Shown in pieces: positions 22,148-36,956 of a stretch of 62,825 bases of DNA; positions within the stretch are counted from its first letter, which is position 1, and each line of letters starts with the position of its first letter. The position numbers and the translations under genes were made by a program. The stretch comes from Conoideocrella luteorostrata. Taxonomy: Eukaryota; Ascomycota; Sordariomycetes; Hypocreales; Clavicipitaceae. The stretch spans positions 1 through 62,825 of the forward strand of contig JASWJB010000261.1 in assembly GCA_032433595.1 (NCBI GenBank). Reading direction: 5' to 3'. The notes below the pieces were generated by a model, which worked only from the letters and a program-made list of their open reading frames with translations, was not told where the DNA came from and ran no database searches.

Positions 22148-25100
22148 CCTTCGCACGTTGATGCGTGTAACGAAGTGAGATCTCTCCCAGTTTATAATGT
22201 GCGCAGCAAGACTTTGATCAATTCAACCAAACTAAGTCGGGTCCAACCTCAATAACACAATCTTCTGCTTCTACAGAGTTCACATTAATGTGGTTGCAGA
22301 GGTAGGCGTGAAATTTAGTGCGAGTGTCTACATCTGCGACTTCAACTCTATTCACACAGCATAGCTTTGTTTACTACTAAATCACTAGATGAAGACGAGT
22401 GAACAAAACAGTTCCCCTACCCAACGCGCCTGGCTACCGGACTGCACGTTTCTTGGTAAGATTTCGTTGGTGGCCCGCCTGTGGGTGACAGCTGCCGAGT
22501 GTAAGGCAATGGTCATGAGCCGACACTGTCAAGGCATTTCGTCCCTGGGCATGATTCTGGGTAGCTGTTCGCAGAGGGAGTGAGCGTTTGGTCAGGTCTG
22601 CTTGGCGTAACGGGCTCTGTTGAGAATAAGTTGCTGAAAGGATAAAATTTCTAGCAGGTTCAATCGAAGAACAATGGATATATACCACTCGTGGGGTGCT
22701 CTTTGATAGCCATATCAAACCACCACGAGAGGTTCATACGCGCAGGATCCAACACTGGAATACACTTCGCTTAGGAACATTATCCCATGCTGAAAACTTC
22801 AACAACTAGGCTGCAATAACAGCGCCAACCGGATCAGCGTATCGCGGGACCAGCTGAATTGTAGGGGACTGCATTGTGCACTCCCATCGACTTTCTTTTG
22901 TCCGTGGATGTAGCCCTACTGTATTTATACGTCGCTATATAGCAGTAATTTAACATCGCAGCAGCAATTCAGTAGCCGCTGCCGCAGTTCAGCGTAACGG
23001 CAGCACCACTGGAGATTCAGCACCAGCAGCGGTGCTCGGCATCCCATCGAAGACGAGCGACGAACCCATCATGTAGGTACATCATTCCCACACCGCACAA
23101 CTCAGAAGTGTACAAAGTCCCTCACACGTACAGTACCTCCAGGAACATAACTCCATTGATTCCCAAGAGGTAAAATAACGTCTTCTGCTGCGTTTCGTTG
23201 CACGGCCAGTTGCTCGCTCCCGTACGACTACGCTTGTCGGGTTTTCTGCCATGGCATACATTTTCCTTGTTTTTGGGGGCCATTCTGGTGGTGGTTACAC
23301 TGCTAGATGGAGATTTTATGCAAGTAATCTTGTGGTTTTCGGTGCCGCGCGTGACATCTGGTCGTGTTACTTGGCGAATTTTTTAATTTTTTTTTTAATT
23401 TTTTTTGAGGTGGGTTGAGCACCTTTGCCGTAATTGGGCAGGGAGGTGGATGAGTGTGGGATAGCGATAATAAAGTTGATCGGTCTTGTGGTACCGTAGT
23501 ACGAAGCACTGGGGATGTTTTGGTTCGAGAACGGATTATGGTGTGTTTTTTGCATGATGGTGGCTGTAACGGCTTGCTTCACCAGGAACCTAGCTATCCG
23601 TTGAGAACATGCATAGGTGGCGGTCAAGTCGACGGAACACTCTCTCGCTGACAGATAGCAAATCTAAACGCCGATAGTGCGTATATGTTAATATGTGTTG
23701 TTTGGGGCGGGAGAAAATCACTCCAAGCTTTACTCCAAGCTGCTAATGCTACAATATTTCAAGACTTGAATTCGCCTGTTGGTGGAAGGATACATCGCCG
23801 ATGGCCAGGACAGACCCGGACAGACTCATGACAGCAGACATTACAACTGATTCATACGGCATAATGCATAGCCCATGGCCAGTATACCCCTGTGCGGTGT
23901 ACATGTGTGTATCTGAAGATTAGATGGCAAGATAATTTGGCTGCATTTCACACCGCATCGTGCCGTGGCAGCACAAGGATCTTCATCGTATATGTGCCCT
24001 TTTCGCAGGACTGCCGCCTCGTCAGCGAGCCCTCGCGCAACTGCATCCCGTATCTATCCCGTATCTGCTGTATTATGGTTCCTCGCGATGGGCGGCGGCA
24101 GCTCCTCTTACCTATCGGCACGAGAGCCGTCGTACAGAGTATATCTTGTGCTCCTGATACACGTGTGTAAGCTCGCTCGTGTCACCAGTCCAACAGCACC
24201 CCGAAGAATCACAAAACCAAGCAGTGCATTCTCGAGGCCTTGACGTTTTAGACATATTGCAGCTGGTCGCGCTCGTAAGAAGCCACACGGCAGATGAGCA
24301 CGAGGCAAAATACGGGGGTTGGAACGTGAGTGCATGCGTGCATGTCTTCTTTCTTGCCCGTCTCCATCCCCTGTGTTACCTGCAACGAGGGCTCGCGACT
24401 GGTGGAAGTGGGTGTCTCGGCATGAATGACAGTGATGTGAGGATGGATGTTTGTAACAGTATTTCGGAAGCGCGTCGAGGATCGGAGTTTCCTCTTGTGC
24501 GATAGAGTGTCAGATCATACAATACGGCCTGATCTTGCCGCTACGATGCTCCCCAAGTTGTTTCTCAGGGTGACCTTGTTTCACAGAGACAAATAAGACT
24601 TGCGCAGTAGTTGCCCGGGTGGGACAAACACTGCTCAATGAGATTGTCAAAAACATTACCTTCCATCCACCTGAGGGCAAAGTGCGGTGGCGGTGGCTAG
24701 TAGGGAATTCTGCATGTTGGCAGCCGCGGCGGATGAATCCTGCTCTCTGAGGGCTACATACATATTCGAGCATGCTGAAAATGTTATGCAGCAATCCCTG
24801 TATGACAACAGCCAGGACACACTTTGCTCACAGGCAATAATGTGGCATTGCTCAACGTCGGCTGGCTATACGAGGGGAAGCCATTGACGACAGCGGCATC
24901 ACAGAGGCGAGCACCATTGAAGTCATAGTCGTTCCACTATGCGGCTCACAATCATGCCCATGACACTTCTCGCTCTCGATTGGTCTGCTAGCTTCCTATA
25001 CTCTCATTTAACCTTGGCAAATTTGCAAACTCTCTTTGCCCGGCAATAGAGTTCGGGACCGTTGGACAGCCTCAGCTGGGACAGTATGCGGGACCATATT

Positions 25101-28100
25101 CCTCGAATCAAAACGTCCGTTGCAGACCAACGACACTGGCTCCTCATTGCCCCACGAGATGCACCACGGTGAGTTCGTTGAGACAGGCATCTGCCGCCCA
25201 CAGGACTCACCCGAGTCGAATCGGTGTTCAACGAGCAGTTAGGTGCAACACGCAGTACTGCAGTCTTGCACTTGGCCGCTGGCTGGTCTCACTCGTGGCG
25301 GCCTCACATACGAACTGGGCTGGCAGCCAGAACTGAGAGTTCCGACTAGTTAATCCGTCCTGTGCGCCATATCCGAGCCGAGCGCGTCAGAACATACTAG
25401 TGCAAGGTCGTTGTCCAGCCGGGGCTTCGGAATGGCAAGAAAGACCCTTTCCCAGCCGTCGTGGTTTCAGGGCTGATCCCTCGAGGAAACTGTCAAGTAC
25501 TCATTCAAACAACCATGCACGGAGTGGTATCGGTTGCAACGTCTTGCACCAGAATGCACGTGTATTGCACGTACTCAGTACAGTAGACAATTTGCCGCGA
25601 AGTGAGCGGGATGGCCTCAGCCCCCGACAGAGGAAGTGACTCCACCTTGCCCACTTCAGTCGACCTTGCGAGCACCTGCGTGAGCTGTCAAACACACATG
25701 AGTGTGGGGGGGAGGGGAGGAGGGAAGGGAAAGAGGGGGCGTTGACAGCCACATTTGGTCATCACCTCCGTCGTCATAACTGCCGGATCTGTATGACAGA
25801 ATCATTGCCAGCCGGCCCAGGTTTGACAGACGGCGCTAGTAATAGCAACAGAGCCAAATCAAAATGAGAATGAGAAAAGCAAGTGGAAAGATGGCGCACA
25901 ATTCACACAAGCCCATGTAATACGACACATTTATCCCGTAGTACTCCGGGCATGCATATTCTCTGACGGCGCCCACCAGAGTAGCAGCCGTCCATTGGTC
26001 GTCGTTACATTGGGCTGACACGAGATGGGAGTTTTGCAATCCTCATGATAGTACCACAAGATACTGAGTACTTTGATGCCGCACTGAGTACGTGGTGGCC
26101 TCGACAAGTCAGAGTCAGCCACCTGTTATGCGAGTATGGCCGCCACATGTGCGATACACGTGTAGTCGAGCTGGCCACTCTCGTCGACCGTTTTGGTTAT
26201 TGTTAGCAACAACTAATGGAGGCTCTGAAGCTATGAGACACGGCACAACGGGTGTCGACACGGGGGGTAGGGGCAAGAGACATACGATGCTAACCAGCTT
26301 TACCCCGTTGAAACACTGACACATGATTCCAGAGGCCTGGATGACCGGTGGCTCAAAAACGACAAGAGCGTGCTTGCGTGCTATTGCACTACAGACATGG
26401 TATCATCTCTTGGTACAACCGAATTTATTTTCGGCATAATTACCAACTTCTGGCAGCTGCACGCGGAGTCGGACTCGGGCCATGTCCTTAGATGGCAGTC
26501 TCAAGGGTTTTTGCCAAGGCTACTGACGAGGATTCCAACCAGGGGATAAGTGGCATGCGCGGCCATCATTAGACATTAAAAGTGGGCGCGCCATTGCCTA
26601 CCTGCTGGGTTTCCATGAGCTAGAACATAATACTTACCATTCCAGAAAGTAAGGCAGGCAGGCGGCATCCAACCACTAACTAACAACCCGGCATAATACG
26701 GAGTACATGCCGCAAGTAGTGAGGCATTGAACAACATCTCTTTATCTGCCTTTGGCAGACACGTGATTGTGGCATAAATGGCCGCGTGCCCTACAAGTCA
26801 AACACTTCGCGCAGAGGGCTTGCACACAAACATGTTTACAATACTTTGCATTAGAGCACTTGCACCTACATCAAGTTGACGTCGAGCTGCATCAAGACGG
26901 ACAAGTGTCGATCGGCGTGTAGTCTTACTAGTGGCAGCTGCACTCACGCGGTTAGGCGACGACACCCACATCCCACATCATACCGCGGCCTGGACGGCAT
27001 GAAGCAAGCCTGACATGTCGACATGGTCTTTGATGGTGTTTGGCCCCGGGCTGCCAGGATCGCGGGCTGCCGGGCTGCCCATGAAGGCAGGTGTGGCAGG
27101 AGGCCCGCACGCCTGACAGATACCCAAGTAATAGCGGTTCCACCGAGAGATTTCTGCCATTGCTGTTCCACTAGATCTGGTGGATAGGGATTAGTGATCG
27201 AATAGTTCAGGCGGGAAAATCCGTTCAGGCCGGTCTCTCTGTTCATGGAGGCTACTCATGACGGATCACCACACCCTGGGCTTTAGCTGCGGGATAGGCG
27301 CCACAGCTCCGGATTGGATGCGAAAGTGCTGGCAAAGCCGACCAACGACAAGCCATTCCGAGAGATGTCGGTCCGTTCAACCTCCGTCGGACTGCCCAAG
27401 AAGCAAAGAAATGGAGCAGGATTCGACGACGGGGCTTGAACTTGGTATATTAGTATAGAACGGCTTCTCAATGGTTCCCAGAGGTAAAGACCAACAACTA
27501 TGGACGTCGGATGATTATCCGTAAAATGGCATCTGTCGAGGCAAATATCTGTGCGTCAGGCAGCAGAAGGTGTTGGTGTAAAATTCTTCCCATCCCACCT
27601 TAATTATCCAGGCTAATGGCGAGGCGTATGTTGCTAGTAACGCCCTGGAGAACCGTTTCAACGTTAGTACCTGTAGTGGAAGGTCTCAAGCTCCAAGCAT
27701 GGTGTACACGCACGAGTGGCGTCTCGTAGCGAGTAAATTGCTGCGTATTGGCTTTTCACTAAGCCATTACCGAGGTCGGTATCGTATCACCCACGGACTA
27801 CTAGCCTGTCGCAAATCGCTCGCATATCCGGGTGGGATGCTAATGCGCATGTTTGCTGTTCATTTCGAATGACTAACCGCGATGTTGGTGACAGGAGGAA
27901 TAAGGTTTAATGCAAGGAGCAGAGCTGGACGCACACACTCATTGCTGGTTTTCGGAAAGTGGGCTGGTGAGGCCCCAAACTCGGCGATCGAGGGAGTTGA
28001 GTGTTGCGGGATTACGTCTCGCAGCACGTGAGAGCCGCTCCTTCCGTCCCTGCCGACTCTGGCTGCCATAAATCGCTACTTCCTCAACATTGTATATACA

Positions 28101-31100
28101 TCAATGCTTTCATAGTCATACAAATAGTTGTACCTATTACCTACCTAAGTTATGTCTCCAATGTAACATGCAATTGTGGAGGTTTGTATTCTCGATCCGC
28201 ATGGTTTGCTCGTATTTTGGTTTTCGTACCTCGCATATTGCATATTGCATCCTGCATGCTGCGTTGTCGCGTGTGGCTGATCATAACCTAAGCTGTCTCG
28301 TGTCATGTCATGTCATGGCCTGCCCTCACTCCATGCCTTATTTCCGTACAGGCACCACCTGCTTCATGCTACTCGCACCGGCCTCCACACTTGTACCCGG
28401 CAACATACGATACGTGTTGTACGGAGTACAAACAGTTGATGGTGCGTTTCTCGGCGTACTGATATCCCGACATCTATCCATGCGTGCCGGCTTCTGACGT
28501 GCCAACATTGAAACAGACATGCGTTGACAAGCGCCCCCACCCGCACAAGTCCGGCCCCGATCTGGACCCAACAGATCGCCGACTCCATTACCCATCCAAG
28601 GCAGGCCTGGCCAGTCGCATCTTCACATTTTGCCCGTCACATATTTGATATCCTTCTGATTGAGACTCCTCGCTGGCTGGGACCGCCCTTGACCAGCTGT
28701 CAACTTATGCAGGGTTGACAGGGGCGGCAACCATGAGCACGCAGTGGTTTGATACCGAAGGACCAGAGACTTTCATTTCCGAGCATGCAAATCCTACAGC
28801 ATCCTTCTTTTTTATTTAGTACCCATATCTTAAGGCAGAGGCGATACGGCAAAGTGTAGTTCTCATTTCGTCACTGTCACCAGCCCACCGTGTCGGCGCC
28901 GAACTACACCAGCATGCTTGAGTAGGATTGGCTGGAGATAGCGCTACGACCAAGGCTAACGGCAATTTTGACAGCTGCCTTTGTACCCTACTCTGCTCTT
29001 TGATGCCACCTGCAGTACGCCAAACGCCTGTGAGGCCGGGTCGGCAGTTTGTGAAACTCAGCATACGAGGTGTGCTCCGTCTTTTTCCCGAAAGATATGA
29101 ATCACAACCTCCTGGAGCGACGCGGGACTCCCCTTCATGAAGCACAGTATTATTGGGGAAAACAAAAACATTCCACCAAGCAGGCCGATGCTAGTTGCCA
29201 AGCTTGTTTAATGTTGTCCTTGTTACTGTCTCTTCTCTCAACTTAACTGCAAGGACAGCAACTACAAGGGTTGTGGTTTGGGCAGATGGGGGCTACGTTG
29301 CCCGAGACACTGGCTTTCCCCGCTCGGGAAGCGCCAAAAACTCAAACAATTGGAGAATCTCGCTGTCGCCGCTCCCGCCAACATCGTGGCACGAGCATGG
29401 CGTGGAGCCGGTGTGGGAGCTTTTAGGGGCGTGGAACTCGACCACAACCCAATCAAATGGAAATACGACCATTGCATTGACAGAGAAACTTTTCCAAGAA
29501 CTGTATGCGTGTCGTGCGGAATTATGTACAATGCCGTACAGGCAATAAACAACTGAACAGAAAGAGACGGTTGCCAGAAGAGTACTCCGGACAATGGGCC
29601 AGCTACCAGACCGCCTTCATCAGCAGATTGGATCATAGGCCCTGTGCCAACTTTTCATAACAACAAAGAAACACCTCCCAAGTTAACCGTGTTACTCAAC
29701 CTCTAACCTCAAAAGACCAGGAAACATGAGAGTACAGAATTGCAGGCATGAATAATTGGTAATTTGCCGAGGTCACTTCCTCAGTTTCCTTATCGACTAA
29801 ACAGCCTCAGTTTACAGCATATAACGATGTGGTTTATGATTAGTAGGGCATGGCAACTCCAGCTTTAGCTTACAGCACGAGAAGAACCTAGCAAGGAGAA
29901 AGCGAACTACCAAGCTTGCCGAGGCTGCGGACAACTTCCCGGAAAACATGGCAATTTACATGTCCGGTAGGGGCTGCATATAGAGTCGGAGTAGCGGTTG
30001 AACTTGGAGAGATGACTCTCCGTTCGGACGATAACTGTAGCATGTCACTCTGGGCTATCTACTCCATACTGACACAGCAAAGGTGCTGGCGAGTCCGTGA
30101 GCACGACCGCTAATGCTGCGTCAACGACCGGGGGGACCATGACACCAGGGCCAGTGGCGGCGGGGTGGCATGGCGTCTTAGCGCCACAGCCTAACTGCCT
30201 GCCGTGCTCGGTGGTACTGGCATGGGGCTTGGAGCAAGACAACGTTGGGGGTCTCTTCCGTCGCCTCGTTGCCTCATCACCCTGTCGTCCTTGGGGCAGG
30301 CCACCTGTCGCTGAAAGCCCATCGCGGCGGAACTGTCAGGTCGACGTCGACTGTGGATCAAGGGTGTGTCTTTGCCCGTTGTTTGTGCACCTTTTCTGGG
30401 CCTCCATGCGCAGATGTGCTGCAGACCGCTGTCAACAGTTGCTGAGACTTCGTGGGACCTTTCCCCCTTCATCTAATCCCCCGGTTAGGCAACAGGATAG
30501 TTAGGTGCTGTTGTTATATATGTGCACGGAGCAATCCTGGATCTTCGACAGAAGCTCAGGTCAATACGTGACAATATAGACCGTTGTGTGACCTAATAGA
30601 TTTGTCCTCAGCTTTCAGTGCCTGCTTGATATGAAAACTGCTGGCCTCTGATGACGAGGGTCATGCACTGGGCACAACATCACGCCTATCGCTGCCGGCC
30701 CGACGGACAAAATGCTGCGTGTCAAGGCAAGTGGCTTTGTTTAGCCCCTGGTTAATAAAAGCCGGAGTCGCCCATCATTTGTCAAAGTTAGGCTTGGGGA
30801 AAGCGCCAGGGCGCCACAATGGAAGCTTGCGCCGTGGAAATCCCTCCCTTTAGCGCACTCTGACGTCCCATTGCCAGCTATGAAGTATACAAATAGCACC
30901 CGTCAATATTCTATCCACACTCGCCGACGAGACGGACTAACAGCACCAGCCCTCCTTTTTGGTTTGGCCTAGTTATCTCGCTTTCTAGCCTGTATTGTCC
31001 TGTCTTCCAGCAGTAGCTTCGACTGTCTTCCATTTTGACTTCCTGAGCCGAACCAATGTCCTGGAACTTCCGGGCTGATGATGAAGTTCATGCGGCAAGT

Positions 31101-32405
31101 TCCATACACACAATTTGATCGCACTGATATACGTACGTGCCTCTTCCTTGCAAATAGGCTGTGCGTATGTTTTGGCACTCAGCTCTGGTGTCCTGGTTCT
31201 GCTAGGGCACAGGCTGTCAGATGACATCGTTTAAGTGTATGGCACATGCTAGTTACAGTATGTGCTTTAGACATTGTAAAGCCCTTACGAGTTAGCCTTT
31301 TAGCTGCGGAGTAGCCACAGACGCATTGTGCTCCGTAGAGCCGCGTGTCATGGCCAAGAATGAAGGCTTTGTCAACAACCCGAAGACCCAGCGTGGCATC
31401 CAAGCATCAAGCCACCAAGCCTTATTGTCCTTTGTCTGTCTGGGCACAGTTGCACAAAGCTTCATTGGCTGTTTCCCACTTCTTAGCAAACGTCTGGGGC
31501 GACTAACACAATGGGGTAATTACGGCATGCTAGCACAGGACTACATCCCGATCCCCTGGAACCTCCTGATTAGTTTCCGTCGCGGCCACCGAGGGCTATC
31601 TGCTAGTACTTTGTTGGTACCTCGTTACCTCGCCTCACCCACCTGGCGTCAAGCAAGAGGTCATGGCCCATCCCCCAATCCCGCCACGTCCACTGGTTCC
31701 TTGGTCAGTCCCGCCCTTCGGCCGTCATCCGTCGTGGGGTTTATGGATTCAAGGACACTCCTCTTGTGGCTAGTTTGGCTAGTAGTTAATCGGTTCTTGT
31801 CAGTCGGCTGTTGTCAAATGAAGCCCTGACGTCCCAGCGGACATGCCACTCTTTCTGGAGCCAAGCCTCTCGACCATTCCCTTTTATGGACATATGATCC
31901 GTGCCCCTGTGCGTTAATCTGGGTTCCCGTCCTCTTGCTTGCCAGCTTCTAGGGCTGCCCGTCCATGTACTTGGGTACTTCTAGTCCTAAGACACAGGCA
32001 CTTTGGATACCTCTATAATATACAAAAGCAACCCGCGGCCCACCACCTTGGTCTACGGTCAACCAAATCACATCGGCTAGTACGCACAAGCTGGGTTTCG
32101 TATGAATCACACAACTACAAATCTACAACCAGATTCCAATTCTTCGACATATATCCTCAGTCAACAACAAGACTTTACGGAAGCAGTTTGACTCTCGTTG
32201 GACAGGCGCCAATACTTACCTTGCCGACACTCAGTAGCCTTGTTCAAGGCTTTTCGGTGCCGACATTGTTTGTCCTAACTTTAGTCCCATTACGGCGGTG
32301 TATATAATACCTGTGTTCAGGATTGATCCGTAGTCGACCGATAAGAGCACGTCTTCAAGCCGTGTGTGGAGTGACGAAAGGCACTCTTGACCGTCACTCA
32401 GTTCT
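22148..32405. other. 10-kb stretch without a recognised gene, upstream of the homeobox gene
   Basis: Frames here are short, mostly lack ATG starts and resemble no family. Visible structure is limited to an A/T-rich tract near 23384-23406, TGTCA repeats at about 28301-28317 and a TACGGAGTA motif at 28420-28428. The last 1-2 kb before 32406 may be a long leader with upstream ORFs for the homeobox gene. A longer plus-strand frame at 31326-31829 starts at TTG and is not convincing. Confidence 0.5.
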
Positions 32406-33836
32406 ATGGAGCATAGCCCTGCTCGGCACATCGATTTACGCAACAGTTCCAGATCCAAGCCTCTTCAACAGCCCAAAATGTCCATCATGACGATGGCAAC
32501 GCCATCTCCATACCACCACACTTTCAGAAGTGACTTGACTTGGGATGTCCCCCGGCCATCACCTACCTCTTCTCGTCCGCGAACTGAGTCAAAACAAGTT
32601 GCCCTTCCTTCAATCCGCCAGGTAAGCACCAATGATGCCTTCGGAACAAGAATAGAACTTCCTCATATACTGACCGGAGAGGAAGACTTTTCCTGATCTT
32701 CATCTTGAAACCTCTCTGGCTAATGTGGCCAGCGACCGGTCATCACATTTTAAGCCATCGCCTTCTATACCTGGTCCCCTATCATCGCCCGAATACGTTC
32801 ATTCACCAAACGGGAAAAAGAAACGCAGGATCTCCAACGAGGATGAGCAGGAGTATCTGAGATCTAGACAAGTTCCTCGACTCTATCGTAGTCCCGAGGC
32901 ACATCAACACCGTGCTGTTTCTCCCCGTTCAGATTATCAGTCGTCGTCCAAGGATCGTTGGGGTAGAAGCCCAACCAGAAGCACCACGTATGGACCAGAC
33001 GGTGCTCTGCCTCCGCCAGTGGAAATTACCAGCCGACCTGAACAACGACAAGGTCTACCGAGCCTACCACCGTCTCTCAAATACGATGCAGACCCTTCCG
33101 CATTGCATCGTTCAAGAGCACCGACTGTTGACTCTATCAGAGCCGCCGGGACGAGTTCCGCGGCCCCATCTATGGACCGGGCAGCCTACCACCACAGCCA
33201 AAGTCAAAGCCAAGACTACGGTTATCCTTATCATCATCCGTCACGATTCCAGTCCTTATCTACAAGTTCGATCCGATCCCACGACCGTGGTCCGTTCTCT
33301 GCTGGTGCTTACGGATCTCACTACCAGGACATGGCACGATATGGCGACATAGGCATTAATGGGGACACAAAGCAGCGGAAGCGCCGGGGTAACCTGCCCA
33401 AAGAGACCACAGACAAGCTTCGAACGTGGTTTGTAACTCACCTGCAACATCCTTATCCTACTGAGGATGAAAAGCAAGACTTGATGCGTTCAACCGGTCT
33501 ACAGATGAGTATGTGCCTCCTCCGCCCACAGGGAAACAAACTATTTGCAAAATGCTGACTTTTTTTTTTTTTTAAGATCAAATTTCCAATTGGTTCATCA
33601 ATGCCCGACGCCGTCAGCTTCCTACCATGATCAACAATGCACGAGCTGAGTCGGATGCGATGAACGGCCGCTCCTGCGATGGCAGCGTTCTGGCGTCCAC
33701 AGAACACGGCTCCGAGTACGGTGGCAAGCGTGACGATGGGCTGCCTCTCAGTGATAGCGAGGGTGGTGTCTACGATGACGACTTAAACAGCATCCGTCAG
33801 AGAAGAGGCGGCCAATTTGAACGGGAAAGCGTTTAA
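32406..33836 (+). CDS. TALE-class (KN-type) homeobox transcription factor
   Basis: Three exons, 32406-32621, 32686-33508 and 33577-33836, give 432 aa. The first half is Ser/Pro-rich and disordered, with the run LPSIRQ|TFPDLHLE across the first junction and a basic KKKRR segment. The homeodomain spans about residues 301-362: KQRKRRGNLPKE, then HPYPTEDEK, with the three-residue loop insertion that defines TALE proteins, and the recognition helix NQISNWFINARRRQ split by the last intron. The C-terminus is acidic. Fungal TALE factors regulate development and stress. The first-intron acceptor (32685) was chosen for frame and branch site. A second ATG at 32478 has a better context (AAAATG) and could be the true start. 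It is flanked by very long gene-free regions on both sides. Confidence 0.9.
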
Positions 33837-36800
33837 CAGAAGGGCTTTACAGGCTGATTCCTTTCTGCCTTCATTAGCCACCGACTCATCTATTCTTTCT
33901 TTTTCCTTCATGCGCTTTCACTCGACTCAGTTCTTCGCTGCTTGCAGCTAGATTCTGCCCAGCGCACCGAAAATCTGTCAGTGAATAAAGGCTGGACCTG
34001 CTCAGGCAATGTACCAGGGTGCTCGGTCGACTCGCCACGCCATGACAGCAATGTGGACCCTTTGTATAGTTGGGTGATTCCTTGTTAGATTTCTATTGTC
34101 ATTTTTCATTATATGGAGTTTAATGTGACGGATACCTCGGCTTAGGAACGGAACAGGGAGTTTGGGACTTCAATCGCCAGTCACAGTGGTACCAACATAG
34201 GATACATTTGTTTGTTTGTTTATTTTGTTTGTTTATTACTTTTTTTGTCTTTTCTATGGCTTGGTTTCACCCACTCAGTATGCCTGGAAGATGGTTATGA
34301 CCACTACATTGGTGTATTAGAGGCCGTACTGAGACTTTTCTGCAGAGGGCCAAGACAATCTACAGGATTGACCACAGGATGGCACTGAGACAAACATGCT
34401 ACAAACGCCCCTTGGTGGGGAGTGTTTATTTATTCCCAGGTTCCTTTGTCCGTCGTGGAAATGAAGCGTTTTGCTGTGATGTACGTTCCCGCCCAGTTCC
34501 CTTGCCCAAATGGGTTAATGGCCAGACGGTGCAGCCGTGGTGTTTGCCATCAGATCTAAAGAGTACTTCGTACATATCCGATACACATGATACTGCGCAA
34601 CCTCTCTTTTCTCATCTCTTCTCCCCCTCTCTCTTCTCGGCAGTTTCAACTTCCACAATCACCAGATGCTGCTCCTCCATACCTTTGGTGATATCCACTT
34701 CTCTACTCCGTACATCCTAACTACATGTTTCAACAGTGGCAAACATGTGGGAGCATGCATACCATGGCACAGGGCTTCCCCGACACTGGTTGACTGGCTA
34801 CGGAACAGTGTGGATGGGGCAGCTGAAAAGGTTAAACTGCTTTGTCCAAGGGCCGGGATGATGGCTTAATTCATTACTAGCGGGATAGCACCAGGGACGG
34901 GCGACAACTAGATACATCTGAAAACCATGGAGGGCTCGGGTTGTTACGCATGCAACTATGGTAGCAAATCCATCTGAGCCTTGTGTTGTACTTGCCCACC
35001 TCCTACTCCGTACTTGTTTGCTACTTCTTAATCCATGTGCATGGCGGAAGTCGTGGCGCATGGCAAACACATGGACCTTTTTGACATCCAAACGCCGCCT
35101 GTCGCCTCTTTTCTCCATTGTGCAGCAAAGGCAATTCCGCTAGTGTCGCTTGTAGAGTGCCGGCCGTCGCGATCTTCAGCTTCCGCCACTTCGGAACCGG
35201 GGGGTTGCCCAGCACTTGTCTAATCAATAGGAGACGAGTGACGAACCACAATAATTCAATGCACGTGGGCGGTAACAACACGGGCTTCACGCATGATGGT
35301 CTCGTATTGATACGGAGTAAATAGAGTAGTCCATCCTCCGTACTTGTCACAGAGAGACAACTGACATCCAGGGCTCTCCATGCAGGCAGGGGTAGCGTGA
35401 CGGAAGTGCTCTCATTCTCCACACTGGCCAGGCAGCGAGAATAACTAGGACCAGGGAAGAAAACAATACCTAAGAGATTCAAGGGGTCCCGTCAACATCT
35501 ACCTATCCAGGTGGGAAGGGGGATCTTTTGCGGACGGATGGGGAAGGTCTGAGCTGAGGATGAGGATTTTGCTGTCGGCGAAACCAGATCTGCGTCGCAT
35601 ATTGTATTGCTACCCGTGGGTGGGTAAGGAGCTTTCCACAATTACGGATGTGTGGGGAGGGTTCTTGCCTCACTCCAGTGATGACGTGAAGTATACGGAG
35701 TACGGAGTACTGAATGATGAATGATGGAATGGGCGTCGAAATTTGTGAGACAAGCTGGCACTGACAGCGGCAGTCCTTCTCCAAAATACAATTATAGCAC
35801 ATGCACGTGCTAGAGACATGTTACCGCGCGGAGAACGGAGTGTGCGTCTTGCTAATACAGTAGTCCGTTCTCAGTGTGAAGTACGGAGTACATAATGCAG
35901 GTATATGAAAGGTGTGGCAGGTTCTCGGTACAGTGTCCGTGCCCGTGTCTGTGAACAGCAATCTGTTGACCTCGTCATGAGATTGACACTTCCTTCCGGA
36001 GTAGTTCATTTCATGCAGAATACCCACCGGTTTGAACAAAGTCACCGTGCTTGCTCTGGGAAGGCAGCTGGGCAGGTGTCAAACCACACCGAGTGTCATC
36101 CAACCATGAACGCTAACAAACTCAATTGTCCCAAACCTCTGGCGCTGTGGGAGCATCGATGCCGTGAGTGGCTGCTTGCCAGGGTTTGAAGGCTGCCAGG
36201 GTGAGGTGAGGTGTGGGCTCATCATCAGCACGACAAGGGGTTGCTTTGCATTCGGCCCCCAAACAGCTACTAGTGGCCAGCCAGGGGGCCCGTGACAGGC
36301 AGCAGGGGCCTGGACGGAGCCATGTTCTTCCCGCAGCGTCTTTGACATCCCTGCCGGTGTTGGACCGTGCTGTCGGCTTGCCTGTCATGGTTGCCGTCGG
36401 ATGTTTCAACAACATCCTGGTTTGCTGGTATTATTGTATAGAAGTCGAGGATGAAGTTCAAAAGCCTCCAACTTGGAAGTCACGCGTCGCAGTCTTGTTG
36501 AACAATTAGATGGCACGATATTCATGAAGGTATTCTAACAATCCTGATTGACGATTAGGTATCTAAAGATGGTTTGTTATCCGCGCCAGTATACTCCGTA
36601 CTCCATGTACTAAGTACTTGTAGTCGGTGTATGAGGCTTGTTCTACCCGACTCCATGCATGTTTTGAGCCGGACAGCGTCTTACTAACCATGTGAACCAA
36701 TTAAGCGACTGTGTACTCCGTACTAGTACGGGAGGGAGTGCTCCACGATCCATACATAAGTACATCGCCATTCGAACGAGTACTCGCACAAGACTAACGG

Positions 36801-36916
36801 GGGTAACAGCGCTGAGCTGGGCTAATGCCGAGTGCCAATGGCGTTGTAAACCATGACCAACATACGGCGTACGTCGCTGAAACTTCGCCTTGCACTACGT
36901 ACTTAGGTAGTTAAGC

Positions 36917-36956
36917 AAAAAGAAAAAAGAAAAAGAAAAAGAAAAGAAAGAAAGAA
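36917..36956 (+). repeat. A/G-rich (GAAA-type) simple repeat
   Basis: A run of GA-n and GAAA units in non-coding sequence, with no other feature. Confidence 0.85.

Noticed and set aside
29195..29548. 117-codon frame with a signal-peptide-like start
   Set aside because: The apparent start is TTG, not ATG, and no ATG in frame keeps the hydrophobic segment.
31326..31829. 167-codon plus-strand frame upstream of the homeobox gene
   Set aside because: It begins at TTG, has no domain, and the overlapping minus-strand frames are equally open; it may simply be leader sequence.
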